A stretch of 50,647 nt of DNA from Archangium violaceum Cb vi76 (GTDB taxonomy: Bacteria > Myxococcota > Myxococcia > Myxococcales > Myxococcaceae), in NCBI RefSeq assembly GCF_000733295.1, contig NZ_JPMI01000123.1:1-50647 (forward strand). Reading direction: 5' to 3'. The translations under genes and the position numbers were made by a program. Shown here one piece after another: positions 1-6,710 of the stretch; position 1 is the first letter of the stretch, and each line of letters opens with the position of its first letter. The notes beneath the pieces are model-generated. The model was not told the origin of the DNA. It saw nothing but the letters and a program-made list of their open reading frames with translations, and did not search any database.

Positions 1-2
1 CG

Positions 3-2168
3 ACGACGGGCACGACCCAGGGGGCGGATACCCTCACCCCGACCCTCTCCCGGGGGGAGAGGGAGGGGTCTTCCCCTTCGTTCGCGACGACCGTTCGCGG
101 TCAGTCAGCGCCTCCTCCTCCCGCCGCCGTCGGGGATTTTCACATCCCCATCGGCCAACTCGCCGATGTGCCTCGCAACTCCGCTACGGACCTCATGCTG
201 CTGGCTCCCGGCGTCATGCTCGCCAACCACGGCGGCGAGGGCCACGCCGAAACCATCTTCATCCGCGGCTTCGATGCCGGTGAGGGCAAGGACGTCGAGT
301 TCCGCCTCAACGGTGTCCCCCTCAACGAGGTCTCCCACGCCCACGGCCATGGTTACGCCGACACCTACTTCATCATCCCCGAGCTCGTGGACTCGCTGCG
401 CATCACCGAGGGCCCCTATGACCCCGCCCAGGGAGACTTCGGCGTGGCCGGCTCCGTGGAGTACCAGCTCGGCCTGAAGCGCCGCGGCCTCACCGCTTCC
501 GCCAGCTACGGCAGCTTCGCCTCGCGCCGGCTGTCCCTGGTGTGGGGCCCTCCCGAGTCCAGTGAGGCCAACTTCGTGGGCGTGCTGCTGCGCCAGGGCC
601 ATGGTTTCGGCCCCAACCGCGCCTACGCCAACGCGGGTGCCATGGCCCAGGTGGAGTTCCGCGTCGGCGAGGACACCCGGCTGCGCCTCTTCGGCACCAG
701 CTACGCGGCCCGCTTCTCCTCGGCGGGCGTCGTCCGCGAGACGGACGTGGTGGACGGACGCATGCCCTGTGCTCCCGGCGCGGACTCCCAGTTCTTCTGC
801 TTCCATGATCCCAACCAGGGTGGGGCAGGGCAGCGCCACATCCTCTCCGCCGAGCTCCAGTCCCGGCTGCGCCGCGGCGGCCGCTTCGTCCAGCAAGGCT
901 TCGTCGTGCTGCGGCAGATGCGCATCCGCGACAACTTCACCGGCTTCCTCAACGACGTGCCTCCCGTGGGCGAGCTCCCGCGCGGCGACAACACCGAGCA
1001 GTATTACCGCGGCACCACCGTGGGCCTGCGCGGGCGCTACTCGCCGGGCCTCACCTTCTTCGGCCAGCCGCAGCCCCTGGAGCTGGGCTACCTCGCGCGC
1101 TTCGATGACGTGCTCACCCGCGCCCGCCGCCTGCGCGACCACGGCGGCGCGCCCTACGCCACCCTCTTCGACAACCAGGTGCGCACCACCAACCTGGGCG
1201 CCTATGCCTCCCTGCGTCTGGCCCCGCTCTCCTGGCTCACCCTGCGCGGCGGCCTGCGCATGGACACCTTCCTCTTCGGCGTCGAGGACCAGAACCGCCC
1301 CGCCTCCGATCGCCAGGGCGAGCGCATCCCCGAGGAGTCCATCGAGGCCTATGGCTTCTTCGCCAGCCCCCGCATCACCGCCGAGGTGCGGCTGACGCCG
1401 CGGCTCACCTGGCTCACCAGCGCGGGCCTGGGCGCGCGTTCCAGTGACGCGGCCGCCCTGTCCGACGCGGAGCTCGCCCCCTACGCCCGCGTCACGGCGG
1501 CCGAGACGGGCCTGGGCTGGCGCCTCGCCGGGGACGGGCACGCGTATGACCTGGAGGTGCGCGGGGCCTTCTTCGCCACCCGCGTCTCCCAGGACCTCGT
1601 CTTCGACGAGACGACGGGCCGCAACCAGCCCGTGGGCCCCTCGCAGCGCCTGGGCGCCTTCGCCACCGCGCGCTTCACCCTGGAGCAGCGGGTGGACGTC
1701 CAGGCCAGCGCCGCCTGGGCCCATGCCACGCTCCCCCTGCCGGGTGCTCCGCAGTGGAAGCTGTGGGAGGGCACCGTCATGCCGTACATCCCCCACCTCC
1801 TCGGCCGGTTGGATGCCTCCGTGCGCGGAGAGCTCACCGTGTCCGGCCAGCCGGTGGGGTGGAACCTCGCCCTGGGGCACAGCGCCATCGGCCCCAAGCC
1901 CCTTCCGCTCGACCGCTACAGCGAGCCCATCTTCCTCTTCGACGCCGCGGCCCGCGCCCGGTGGAAGTGGATGGAGCTGGGCCTGTCCGTGGAGAACCTG
2001 CTCGACGCGCGCTGGCGCGAGGCCGAGCTCAACTACGTGTCCAACTTCCGCGGCCCGGACGCGCCCGCCTCGCTGCTGGCCACGCGCCACTTCGCCGCGG
2101 GCGCCCCCCGCACCTTCCGCGCCACCTTCACCCTCTACCTGGATCTCCAGGACGAGGAGCTCCCATGA
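3..2168 (+). CDS. TonB-dependent outer-membrane receptor, 5' end cut by window edge
   Basis: The reading frame is open from base 3, so the start and signal peptide lie to the left of the window. The plug domain begins near base 140 (GDFHIPIGQLADVPRNSATD), followed by LMLLAPGV, IFIRGFDAGEGKDVEF and the long alternating strands of a 22-strand beta-barrel to the end. The plug is rich in histidine: NHGGEGHAE (225-251) and SHAHGHGYAD (333-362), which suggests a metal or metal-chelate ligand; that is inference. Just upstream of the plug, a palindromic repeat (43-63) is translated in frame. The stop codon overlaps the next start (ATGA at 2165), so the next gene is translationally coupled. The longest ORF with a start inside the window begins at GTG 168, but that is inside the plug and is not a real start. 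Confidence 0.9.
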   Translation, partial: TTGTTQGADTLTPTLSRGEREGSSPSFATTVRGQSAPPPPAAVGDFHIPIGQLADVPRNSATDLMLLAPGVMLANHGGEGHAETIFIRGFDAGEGKDVEFRLNGVPLNEVSHAHGHGYADTYFIIPELVDSLRITEGPYDPAQGDFGVAGSVEYQLGLKRRGLTASASYGSFASRRLSLVWGPPESSEANFVGVLLRQGHGFGPNRAYANAGAMAQVEFRVGEDTRLRLFGTSYAARFSSAGVVRETDVVDGRMPCAPGADSQFFCFHDPNQGGAGQRHILSAELQSRLRRGGRFVQQGFVVLRQMRIRDNFTGFLNDVPPVGELPRGDNTEQYYRGTTVGLRGRYSPGLTFFGQPQPLELGYLARFDDVLTRARRLRDHGGAPYATLFDNQVRTTNLGAYASLRLAPLSWLTLRGGLRMDTFLFGVEDQNRPASDRQGERIPEESIEAYGFFASPRITAEVRLTPRLTWLTSAGLGARSSDAAALSDAELAPYARVTAAETGLGWRLAGDGHAYDLEVRGAFFATRVSQDLVFDETTGRNQPVGPSQRLGAFATARFTLEQRVDVQASAAWAHATLPLPGAPQWKLWEGTVMPYIPHLLGRLDASVRGELTVSGQPVGWNLALGHSAIGPKPLPLDRYSEPIFLFDAAARARWKWMELGLSVENLLDARWREAELNYVSNFRGPDAPASLLATRHFAAGAPRTFRATFTLYLDLQDEELP
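43..63. repeat. REP-like palindrome read through in the receptor frame
   Basis: CCCTCTCCC (43-51), three G, GGGAGAGGG (55-63): a perfect 9-bp stem. The preceding bases (31-42, CCCTCACCCCGA) match the widely scattered intergenic palindrome whose translation is TLTPTLSRGERE. Here it sits inside the coding frame of the receptor, between the missing N-terminal part and the plug. A degenerate relative lies near 10075-10105. Confidence 0.7.
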
Positions 2169-2992
2169 CGACGCCCTTCCGCACCACCCGCCGTGCCTTC
2201 ACCACCCTGCTCGGCACCGCGCTGCTCGGCGGCGGCTCCGCCTGTGGGCTGTCCGGCACGGGGGGCCGCGCCATCGTCTTCCGCATGGGCCTGCGCACCG
2301 CCCTCGCCCCCGGCGAGACGTGGCCGGGCCACTTCACCACCGACACCGGCTGGCGCGTGGCCCTCACCTCCGCGCGCATGGTGCTCGGCCCCATCTACCT
2401 CTTCGAGAACGCCTCGCCCCTCCAACCGGGCTCCATGGGCCGGTGGTGGCGCCGCGTGAGCGATGTCCTCGTGCCCACCGCCCACGCGCATGACTCCTTC
2501 TTCGCCGGTGGCCGGGTGCTGGGCGAGTGGGACCGAGAGGTGGTGTATGACTTGCTGGCCGAGGGAGGCGGGACGCGGGTGCTCGGGCGCTCACCGGGTA
2601 TCGCCGGCATGGCGCGCTCCTTCTCGCTGTTGCTCCAGCCTCCGTCCCGCGCGCTGGGCGCGGAGGCGGCGCCGCTCGAGGGCCGCTCGGTATTGATGGA
2701 GGGCACGGCCTCGCGAGACGGCCGCACCCTGGCCTTCCGCGTCGGCCTGGACTTCCCGCCGCCGGTGGAGCTGCAGCGCGTGGAGTTCGTCCCCATGGAG
2801 GTGGAGCTGGACGACGAGGGCCTCTTCATCGTGGAGCTCCAGCCCCACCGCTGGTTCGAGGGCACGCTCTTCGAGCGGTTGGCGGTCCCCCCGGGCGGCA
2901 CGGCGGTGGCGGTGCCCCCGGAGAGCCAGGTTCACCGCGCGCTGCTCGTCAACGTGCGGCGGCACACCGCCTTCAGCGCCGCCTGGGAGTGA
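2165..2992 (+). CDS. Tat-type lipoprotein of unknown function coupled to the TonB receptor
   Basis: 275 aa. Starts at ATG 2165, overlapping the receptor stop as ATGA. The N-terminus TTRRAFTTLLG fits a twin-arginine signal, and GGSAC at residues 22-26 is a plausible lipobox, so it is probably exported folded and lipidated. The body has no domain I can name. It contains a LTSARMVLGPIYLFE segment and an AHAHDSFFAGGRVLGEW segment (HxH motif), and looks mostly beta-stranded. Coupling to the receptor implies a shared substrate, either as a periplasmic or surface partner. It ends 3 bp from the convergent lipoprotein array. Confidence 0.8.
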   Translation: MTTPFRTTRRAFTTLLGTALLGGGSACGLSGTGGRAIVFRMGLRTALAPGETWPGHFTTDTGWRVALTSARMVLGPIYLFENASPLQPGSMGRWWRRVSDVLVPTAHAHDSFFAGGRVLGEWDREVVYDLLAEGGGTRVLGRSPGIAGMARSFSLLLQPPSRALGAEAAPLEGRSVLMEGTASRDGRTLAFRVGLDFPPPVELQRVEFVPMEVELDDEGLFIVELQPHRWFEGTLFERLAVPPGGTAVAVPPESQVHRALLVNVRRHTAFSAAWE

Positions 2993-2995
2993 GCG

Positions 2996-4234
2996 CTACT
3001 TCGCGTACCGCTCGAGGATGAGCTCGAGCGTCGCGCTGGGGGTGGCGCCGAAGCGCAGGTAGTAGAACCGGTCTCCCCGCGTGGCGGTGAAGCGGGCCTG
3101 GTGGGTGATGCCAGGGCACACCGCGGCGGTGGGGCTCACCTCCACGGGCACCTCGGCCGCGTCCAGCTCGTCCCAGACGCTCACCGGGAGCTCCTGGTTC
3201 AGGTACAGCACGATGAGCTCATCCTGGTCCGGCTTGGAGACGAGCTCCGTGTGGCCCACGTGGGAGCCCGCGTCGGCCTCGGGGAGCGTCAACCGGTAGC
3301 GCGTGTGGCCCACGTCCGTCGACGGCGGGAAGCTGAACGGCGGCATGTTGGGCGCGGCCGTCAGGGACTCCGGGGTGCTCACGAGCGAGTGGGTGCAGGC
3401 GTGCTCGAGATCGCCGTTGCGCTTGCCCGTGGTGAAGTCCAGCTTGCCGTCACCCAGGAAGGTGCTGGCATCCAGCCGGTTGCCGGCGGCGGCGCTCCGC
3501 AGCGCGCTCAAGTCCAGTGCGTACGCGGACTCCTCCTCCATCGGCGGCCCTCCCTCCTCGGGCGCCGTGAGGGTGAGGGTGAGCGTGAGACCGTCGGGCG
3601 ACCACTGGCCCGTGAGGGAGCGCGGCGGCGGCGTGGTGTCGGTGCGGTTCACCAGCGTCACCTGCGCGAAGGCCGGGTCCATGGCCTCGGTGAAGGTCAC
3701 GGTGAGCACCTTGCGGAAGTACGCGCCCGGGCGGCTCGCTCCGGCGTCGTAGTACATCTCCACCGGGTAGACGTCCTGGGCGCCCTCGGCCACGCTGGCC
3801 GAGGTGACGGACGCGCGGGGGCGGTCCGAGCCGGTGCGGAAGTCCAGCGTGCCGTCGCCCAGCAGCACCGTGCCGTCCAGCGCGTTGCCGGCCACGTCCT
3901 GGAAGCCCTTCAGCTCCAGCGAGTGCGCATCGTCATGGCCGAGCCCGGTGACGGGTACCTTCAGCGTGTTGCCGCTCCACGCCGGGGCGCCGAGCTTCAG
4001 CCCGCTCGAGGGCACCAGCGTTCCCGTGTCTGGCCTCATCGGCTCGCTGAAGGTGAGGGACACCTCGGTGGTGGCACCGGGGAGCACGGCCTCCGCGTGC
4101 TCGGCGGGCGAGGTGGCCGTCACCGTGGGCGGCTGCGTGTCCGCTCCGGGGGCCGGGGGCGGAGGCGGGTTCTCGCAGGCCGTCAGGGCCAGGGCGCAGG
4201 CGGTGAGCAGGGCGGTGCCAGGGATGGGTCGCAT
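2996..4234 (-). CDS. lipoprotein with two Big_5-like repeats and a C-terminal HxCxH domain
   Basis: 412 aa. ATG 4234 was chosen because AGAGGAA lies just upstream and a lipoprotein signal follows (LALTAC, lipidated C20); the longer frame to 4312 has no signal. Residues 34-135 and 139-270 are two bacterial Ig-like (Big_5/SbsA type) repeats: TATSPAEHAEAVLP, LTFSEPM and VAGNALDG, then LTVTFTEAMDP and GNRLD, each ending in LGDGxLDF. Residues 276-412 form the array's shared domain: H278-A-C280-T-H282, H310-T-R-Y313, C373. It is the last gene of the four-gene minus-strand array. Its role is unknown; a surface adhesin or metal-binding protein is possible. Confidence 0.85.
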   Translation of the reverse strand: MRPIPGTALLTACALALTACENPPPPPAPGADTQPPTVTATSPAEHAEAVLPGATTEVSLTFSEPMRPDTGTLVPSSGLKLGAPAWSGNTLKVPVTGLGHDDAHSLELKGFQDVAGNALDGTVLLGDGTLDFRTGSDRPRASVTSASVAEGAQDVYPVEMYYDAGASRPGAYFRKVLTVTFTEAMDPAFAQVTLVNRTDTTPPPRSLTGQWSPDGLTLTLTLTAPEEGGPPMEEESAYALDLSALRSAAAGNRLDASTFLGDGKLDFTTGKRNGDLEHACTHSLVSTPESLTAAPNMPPFSFPPSTDVGHTRYRLTLPEADAGSHVGHTELVSKPDQDELIVLYLNQELPVSVWDELDAAEVPVEVSPTAAVCPGITHQARFTATRGDRFYYLRFGATPSATLELILERYAK

Positions 4235-4267
4235 CGTTCGGGGTTCCTCTCGCGGGGGTGGAAATGG

Positions 4268-4302
4268 CACCGGGGCGGCCTCGGAATGAGACCGCCCCGG
4301 TG
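4268..4302 (-). terminator. strong intercistronic hairpin between third and fourth array genes
   Basis: CACCGGGGCGG (4268-4278) pairs perfectly with CCGCCCCGGTG (4292-4302), an 11-bp stem with a 13-nt loop. It lies in the 103-bp gap after the stop at 4338 and before the start at 4234. There is no clear U-tract, so it may be an attenuator, a partial terminator or an mRNA-stabilising structure rather than a full terminator. Confidence 0.55.
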
Positions 4303-4337
4303 GGGCGGGCATGGGCCCGCGTCGGTCAGCGGGGGGA

Positions 4338-5072
4338 CTAGTTCGTCAGCGAGCCGTTGCAGTTCTCGTCCACGCTGTTGCCGGTGATCTCCGTGGCCGA
4401 GGGGTTGATGCTGGCGTTGGCGTCGTTGCAGTCGTAACGCTGGGTGATGTAGTCGGCGGGCGGCACGCACGCGGTGAGCACGGAGACGGAGCTGTTGCCC
4501 CAGGTGTCGTTGTCCGCGTCCTGGTAGTAGCGGACCCGGTAGTCCTCCACGCGCTCGGCCACCACGCCCACGAGGTTGCCCGAGGCCGTGCCCAGGTCCA
4601 CCTGGTAGTCCGTGGTGGTGCTGGTCAGGTCATACACGGTCACCGTCACCAGCCCGCAGCCCGAGACGGAGATGCCGTGGGTGAGCGCCGGGCTCAGCGT
4701 GGTGGCGCCATCCTTCACGGTGAGGGTGTTGCCCTGCGTCCGGAAGAAGGCCCAGGAGCCCGCGGTGGCCGGGCGGAACTTCACCGTGCCCGTGGCTCCG
4801 GAGGGCAGCGTCACGTCGTACTGCTTGTGCGAGCTGTTGATGCTGGGGGTCGAGCCGGTGAGGCCGCTCGTCGCGGTCACCGACAGGTGATCCGCCGGGT
4901 TGTTCGAGTGCAGGCAGGAGTGCGAGCTGATGCTGGCGCCGAGCGCCGTGCAGCCGGCCTCCAGCGAGGCCTCCTGCTGCGAGGTGCCCTGCTCCTCCTC
5001 CAGCGCGGGGCCACAGGCGGCCAGCGACAGGCCCACGAGCGCACCGCAGACGTTCCGCATCGTCATCTTCAT
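4338..5072 (-). CDS. lipoprotein with HxCxH domain and MopE-like C-terminal tail
   Basis: 244 aa. Start at 5072, preceded by AAAGGAA; the signal ends LSLAAC (C20). Residues 48-174 are the shared domain: H51-S-C53-L-H55, H82-K-Q-Y85, C139. Residues 178-241 match the MopE-type motif (YYQDADNDTWG, then YDCNDANASINPSATEI, then VDENCNG). This motif is named for the Methylococcus copper-binding protein MopE, but it is Asp/Asn-rich, occurs widely in secreted myxobacterial proteins and may bind calcium. It is the only array member with this tail. Confidence 0.85.
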   Translation of the reverse strand: MKMTMRNVCGALVGLSLAACGPALEEEQGTSQQEASLEAGCTALGASISSHSCLHSNNPADHLSVTATSGLTGSTPSINSSHKQYDVTLPSGATGTVKFRPATAGSWAFFRTQGNTLTVKDGATTLSPALTHGISVSGCGLVTVTVYDLTSTTTDYQVDLGTASGNLVGVVAERVEDYRVRYYQDADNDTWGNSSVSVLTACVPPADYITQRYDCNDANASINPSATEITGNSVDENCNGSLTN

Positions 5073-5157
5073 GGTGGATTCCTTTCGATGTGAACCGGGA
5101 GCGGCGCGGCGCCATGCGCCAGCACCACGTGCTCCTCGGCACCCGCACTGATGACGT

Positions 5158-5178
5158 AAACGCAACTTGGTTGCAACT
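5158..5178. promoter_or_regulatory. candidate operator dyad upstream of the MopE-tail lipoprotein
   Basis: AAACGCAA (5158-5165), N5, TTGCAACT (5171-5178). The inner part GCAAC-TTG-GTTGC is a perfect inverted repeat. It lies 86 bp upstream of the start at 5072. It matches the pattern AAANGCAA-N5-TTGCA also seen at 6621-6641 upstream of the first array gene. The region is markedly A/T-richer than its surroundings. The binding protein is unknown; a metal-responsive regulator is my inference. Confidence 0.5.
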
Positions 5179-5203
5179 GTTGCGGTGTGTTTTCGGTGTC
5201 TGG

Positions 5204-5872
5204 CTAGGGGAGGTGCTCGATGACGAGGCCCAGCTCGGGCAGGGGCGTGGGGCCGAACGTGACGGTGTACTGGACCTTGTCCGTCAGCTCGTAGCCCACC
5301 ATGTGCACCAGGCCTCCCTGGCACACGCCGTCGCGCAGCGCCTCGGGGATGGGGGAGGTAGCGGCCACCTCGAGCACCGTGGTGCCCTCGCGGAAGGCCA
5401 TGGGGACGCTCGCGTCGCTCAGGTAGGCGATGAAGTCTCCCGTGGCATAGGCCTTGAAGTTGAAGGTGCCAACGTACTGGCCGCCCTCCGGGCGCAGCTT
5501 CACCGTGTAGTACGTGTGGAAGGAGTCCACGCGGGGCTGCCGGTCCACGGCCGCCGTCACCGTGGCGAAGGGGCCGTTGGTGACGTGCCAGCACGCGTGC
5601 TCCCCGTTGTCGCCGAAGTCGAAGTCGTCCCTCGGCACGTAGTCGGGGTCTGGCACGCACGACAGGCCCTGCTCGGACGCCATGTGGCCCCGGTCGCAGT
5701 GGCACCAGTCACCCGTCGGCTCCCGGTGGATGTGGCCGTTGGGCGCGCACGGGTCCGTCTGCTCCTGGGGCTGCTCGTCGGGAGTCTTGGGCTCGGGCTC
5801 GGGGGGTTGGCCGCAGGCGGCGAACACCGCCGCACTGGCGGCCAGGGCGAGGAATCGGCGGAGAGAAGGCAT
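5204..5872 (-). CDS. lipoprotein with Cys/His-rich EGF-like segment and HxCxH domain
   Basis: 222 aa. Start at 5872, preceded by AAGGAA; signal peptide ends AVFAAC (C20). A Pro/Glu/Gln linker follows. Residues 42-72 form a compact Cys/His segment (C42, H47, H49, C57-H-C59, H63, C72) with EGF-like spacing, possibly metal-binding. The shared array domain runs from about 90 to 222: H92-A-C94-W-H96, H119-T-Y-Y122, C184, ending LVIEHLP. It is second in the array, 65 bp downstream of the first gene, and likely co-transcribed with it. Confidence 0.85.
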   Translation of the reverse strand: MPSLRRFLALAASAAVFAACGQPPEPEPKTPDEQPQEQTDPCAPNGHIHREPTGDWCHCDRGHMASEQGLSCVPDPDYVPRDDFDFGDNGEHACWHVTNGPFATVTAAVDRQPRVDSFHTYYTVKLRPEGGQYVGTFNFKAYATGDFIAYLSDASVPMAFREGTTVLEVAATSPIPEALRDGVCQGGLVHMVGYELTDKVQYTVTFGPTPLPELGLVIEHLP

Positions 5873-5899
5873 GCCGATTCCTTGCCGTATCCTGATGGA

Positions 5900-5920
5900 A
5901 AATGCAACGGTGATACAGAA
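5900..5920. promoter_or_regulatory. possible half-site of the array operator
   Basis: AAATGCAA at 5900-5907 matches the left arm of the dyads at 5158 and 6621, but the right arm at the expected spacing (5913-5920, ATACAGAA) does not match. It lies 28 bp upstream of the second lipoprotein start. Recorded because three of the four array genes have the AAANGCAA arm in their leader. Confidence 0.25.
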
Positions 5921-5937
5921 GCTATGAGCTGGCCGCG

Positions 5938-6522
5938 TTACTCCTCGTGGTGGTGGCCCGCCTCCTCGACGAGGAGGGTGAACTGGGAGTTCCGCGGGAA
6001 GATCGCCTTGAACTCCAGGCGGTACTCCACGTTGGCCTCGAGGTCCGCCACGATGGTGGTGCGCAGGCTGCCGCACGTCTCCTCGGGCACCTGGAGGCGG
6101 CACTCACGCGCCACCTCGGTGTTGCCGTTGAAGATGCGCAGGCCGCGATGACGCGACAGGAGGAAGGCGTACTCGCCGGACTCCTCCGGGATGAAGTTCA
6201 CCGCGCCGCCGTAGCCGTAGCCGCTGGCCGGCAGGGTGATGTTGTAGGCGGTGTGGGGCGTGCTGACGTCCACGAAGGGGTAGGTGCCCAGCGCCGCGGC
6301 CGTCACCGCCTCGAAGGGACCGTACTCCGCGTGGTAGCACGCGTGCTCGGCCACCTCGAGCAGCTCCGTGGCCTCGGGCTCCCCGCAGGTCGAGAGCAGC
6401 GCATCCTGCCGCTCCTCCAGGGACTGGGGCTCCTGCTCCAGCTCCGCCTCGGTGCCACCGCAGCCGGTGAGCAGCAGCGCGACGCCGCAGGCCAGCAGGC
6501 TCTTCCTGATCAGGTTCTTCAT
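5938..6522 (-). CDS. lipoprotein with HxCxH domain and histidine-rich C-terminus
   Basis: 194 aa. Start at 6522; the signal peptide has LLLTGC (C21). This is the shortest array member and is almost only the shared domain: H60-A-C62-Y-H64, H90-T-A-Y93, FIPEESGEYAFLL, C150, then a final strand. It ends in HHHEE, a likely metal-chelating tail. It is the first gene of the minus-strand array, so any operon promoter lies in 6523-6710, which contains the dyad at 6621-6641. The longer frame to 6576 adds a basic stretch before the signal peptide and was rejected. Confidence 0.87.
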   Translation of the reverse strand: MKNLIRKSLLACGVALLLTGCGGTEAELEQEPQSLEERQDALLSTCGEPEATELLEVAEHACYHAEYGPFEAVTAAALGTYPFVDVSTPHTAYNITLPASGYGYGGAVNFIPEESGEYAFLLSRHRGLRIFNGNTEVARECRLQVPEETCGSLRTTIVADLEANVEYRLEFKAIFPRNSQFTLLVEEAGHHHEE

Positions 6523-6620
6523 GGTGTGACTCCTTGTGGGTAGGGGCCTCGAGGGATGGAGGCGGCACCGCCGCATCCGGGCTTTCCCATCAAGGCACGT
6601 CTAATCTGCCATCAGGAGGT

Positions 6621-6641
6621 AAAAGCAATCAAGTTGCATTT
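6621..6641. promoter_or_regulatory. candidate operator dyad upstream of the lipoprotein array
   Basis: AAAAGCAA (6621-6628), N5, TTGCATTT (6634-6641). The arms match by dyad symmetry at 7 of 8 positions. It lies 99 bp upstream of the first array gene in an A/T-rich island within the 188-bp gap between that gene and the convergent end of the DUF2236 gene. AAATG/CATTT-ended dyads are typical of Fur/Zur-family boxes, but the core here differs from the Zur boxes I know, so the regulator is unassigned. Confidence 0.5.
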
Positions 6642-6710
6642 GTTTCCAGGACGCTTTTCTCCCGCCGGGCAACCCGGAGGCGGTGTGGCCCGTGGAGGAG
6701 GGAGAGGCGC

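Noticed and set aside
105-2090. 661-aa minus-strand ORF antisense to the TonB receptor
   Set aside because: Low-complexity Gly/Ala/Glu/Val composition and no motifs; it is the antisense shadow of a GC3-rich gene.
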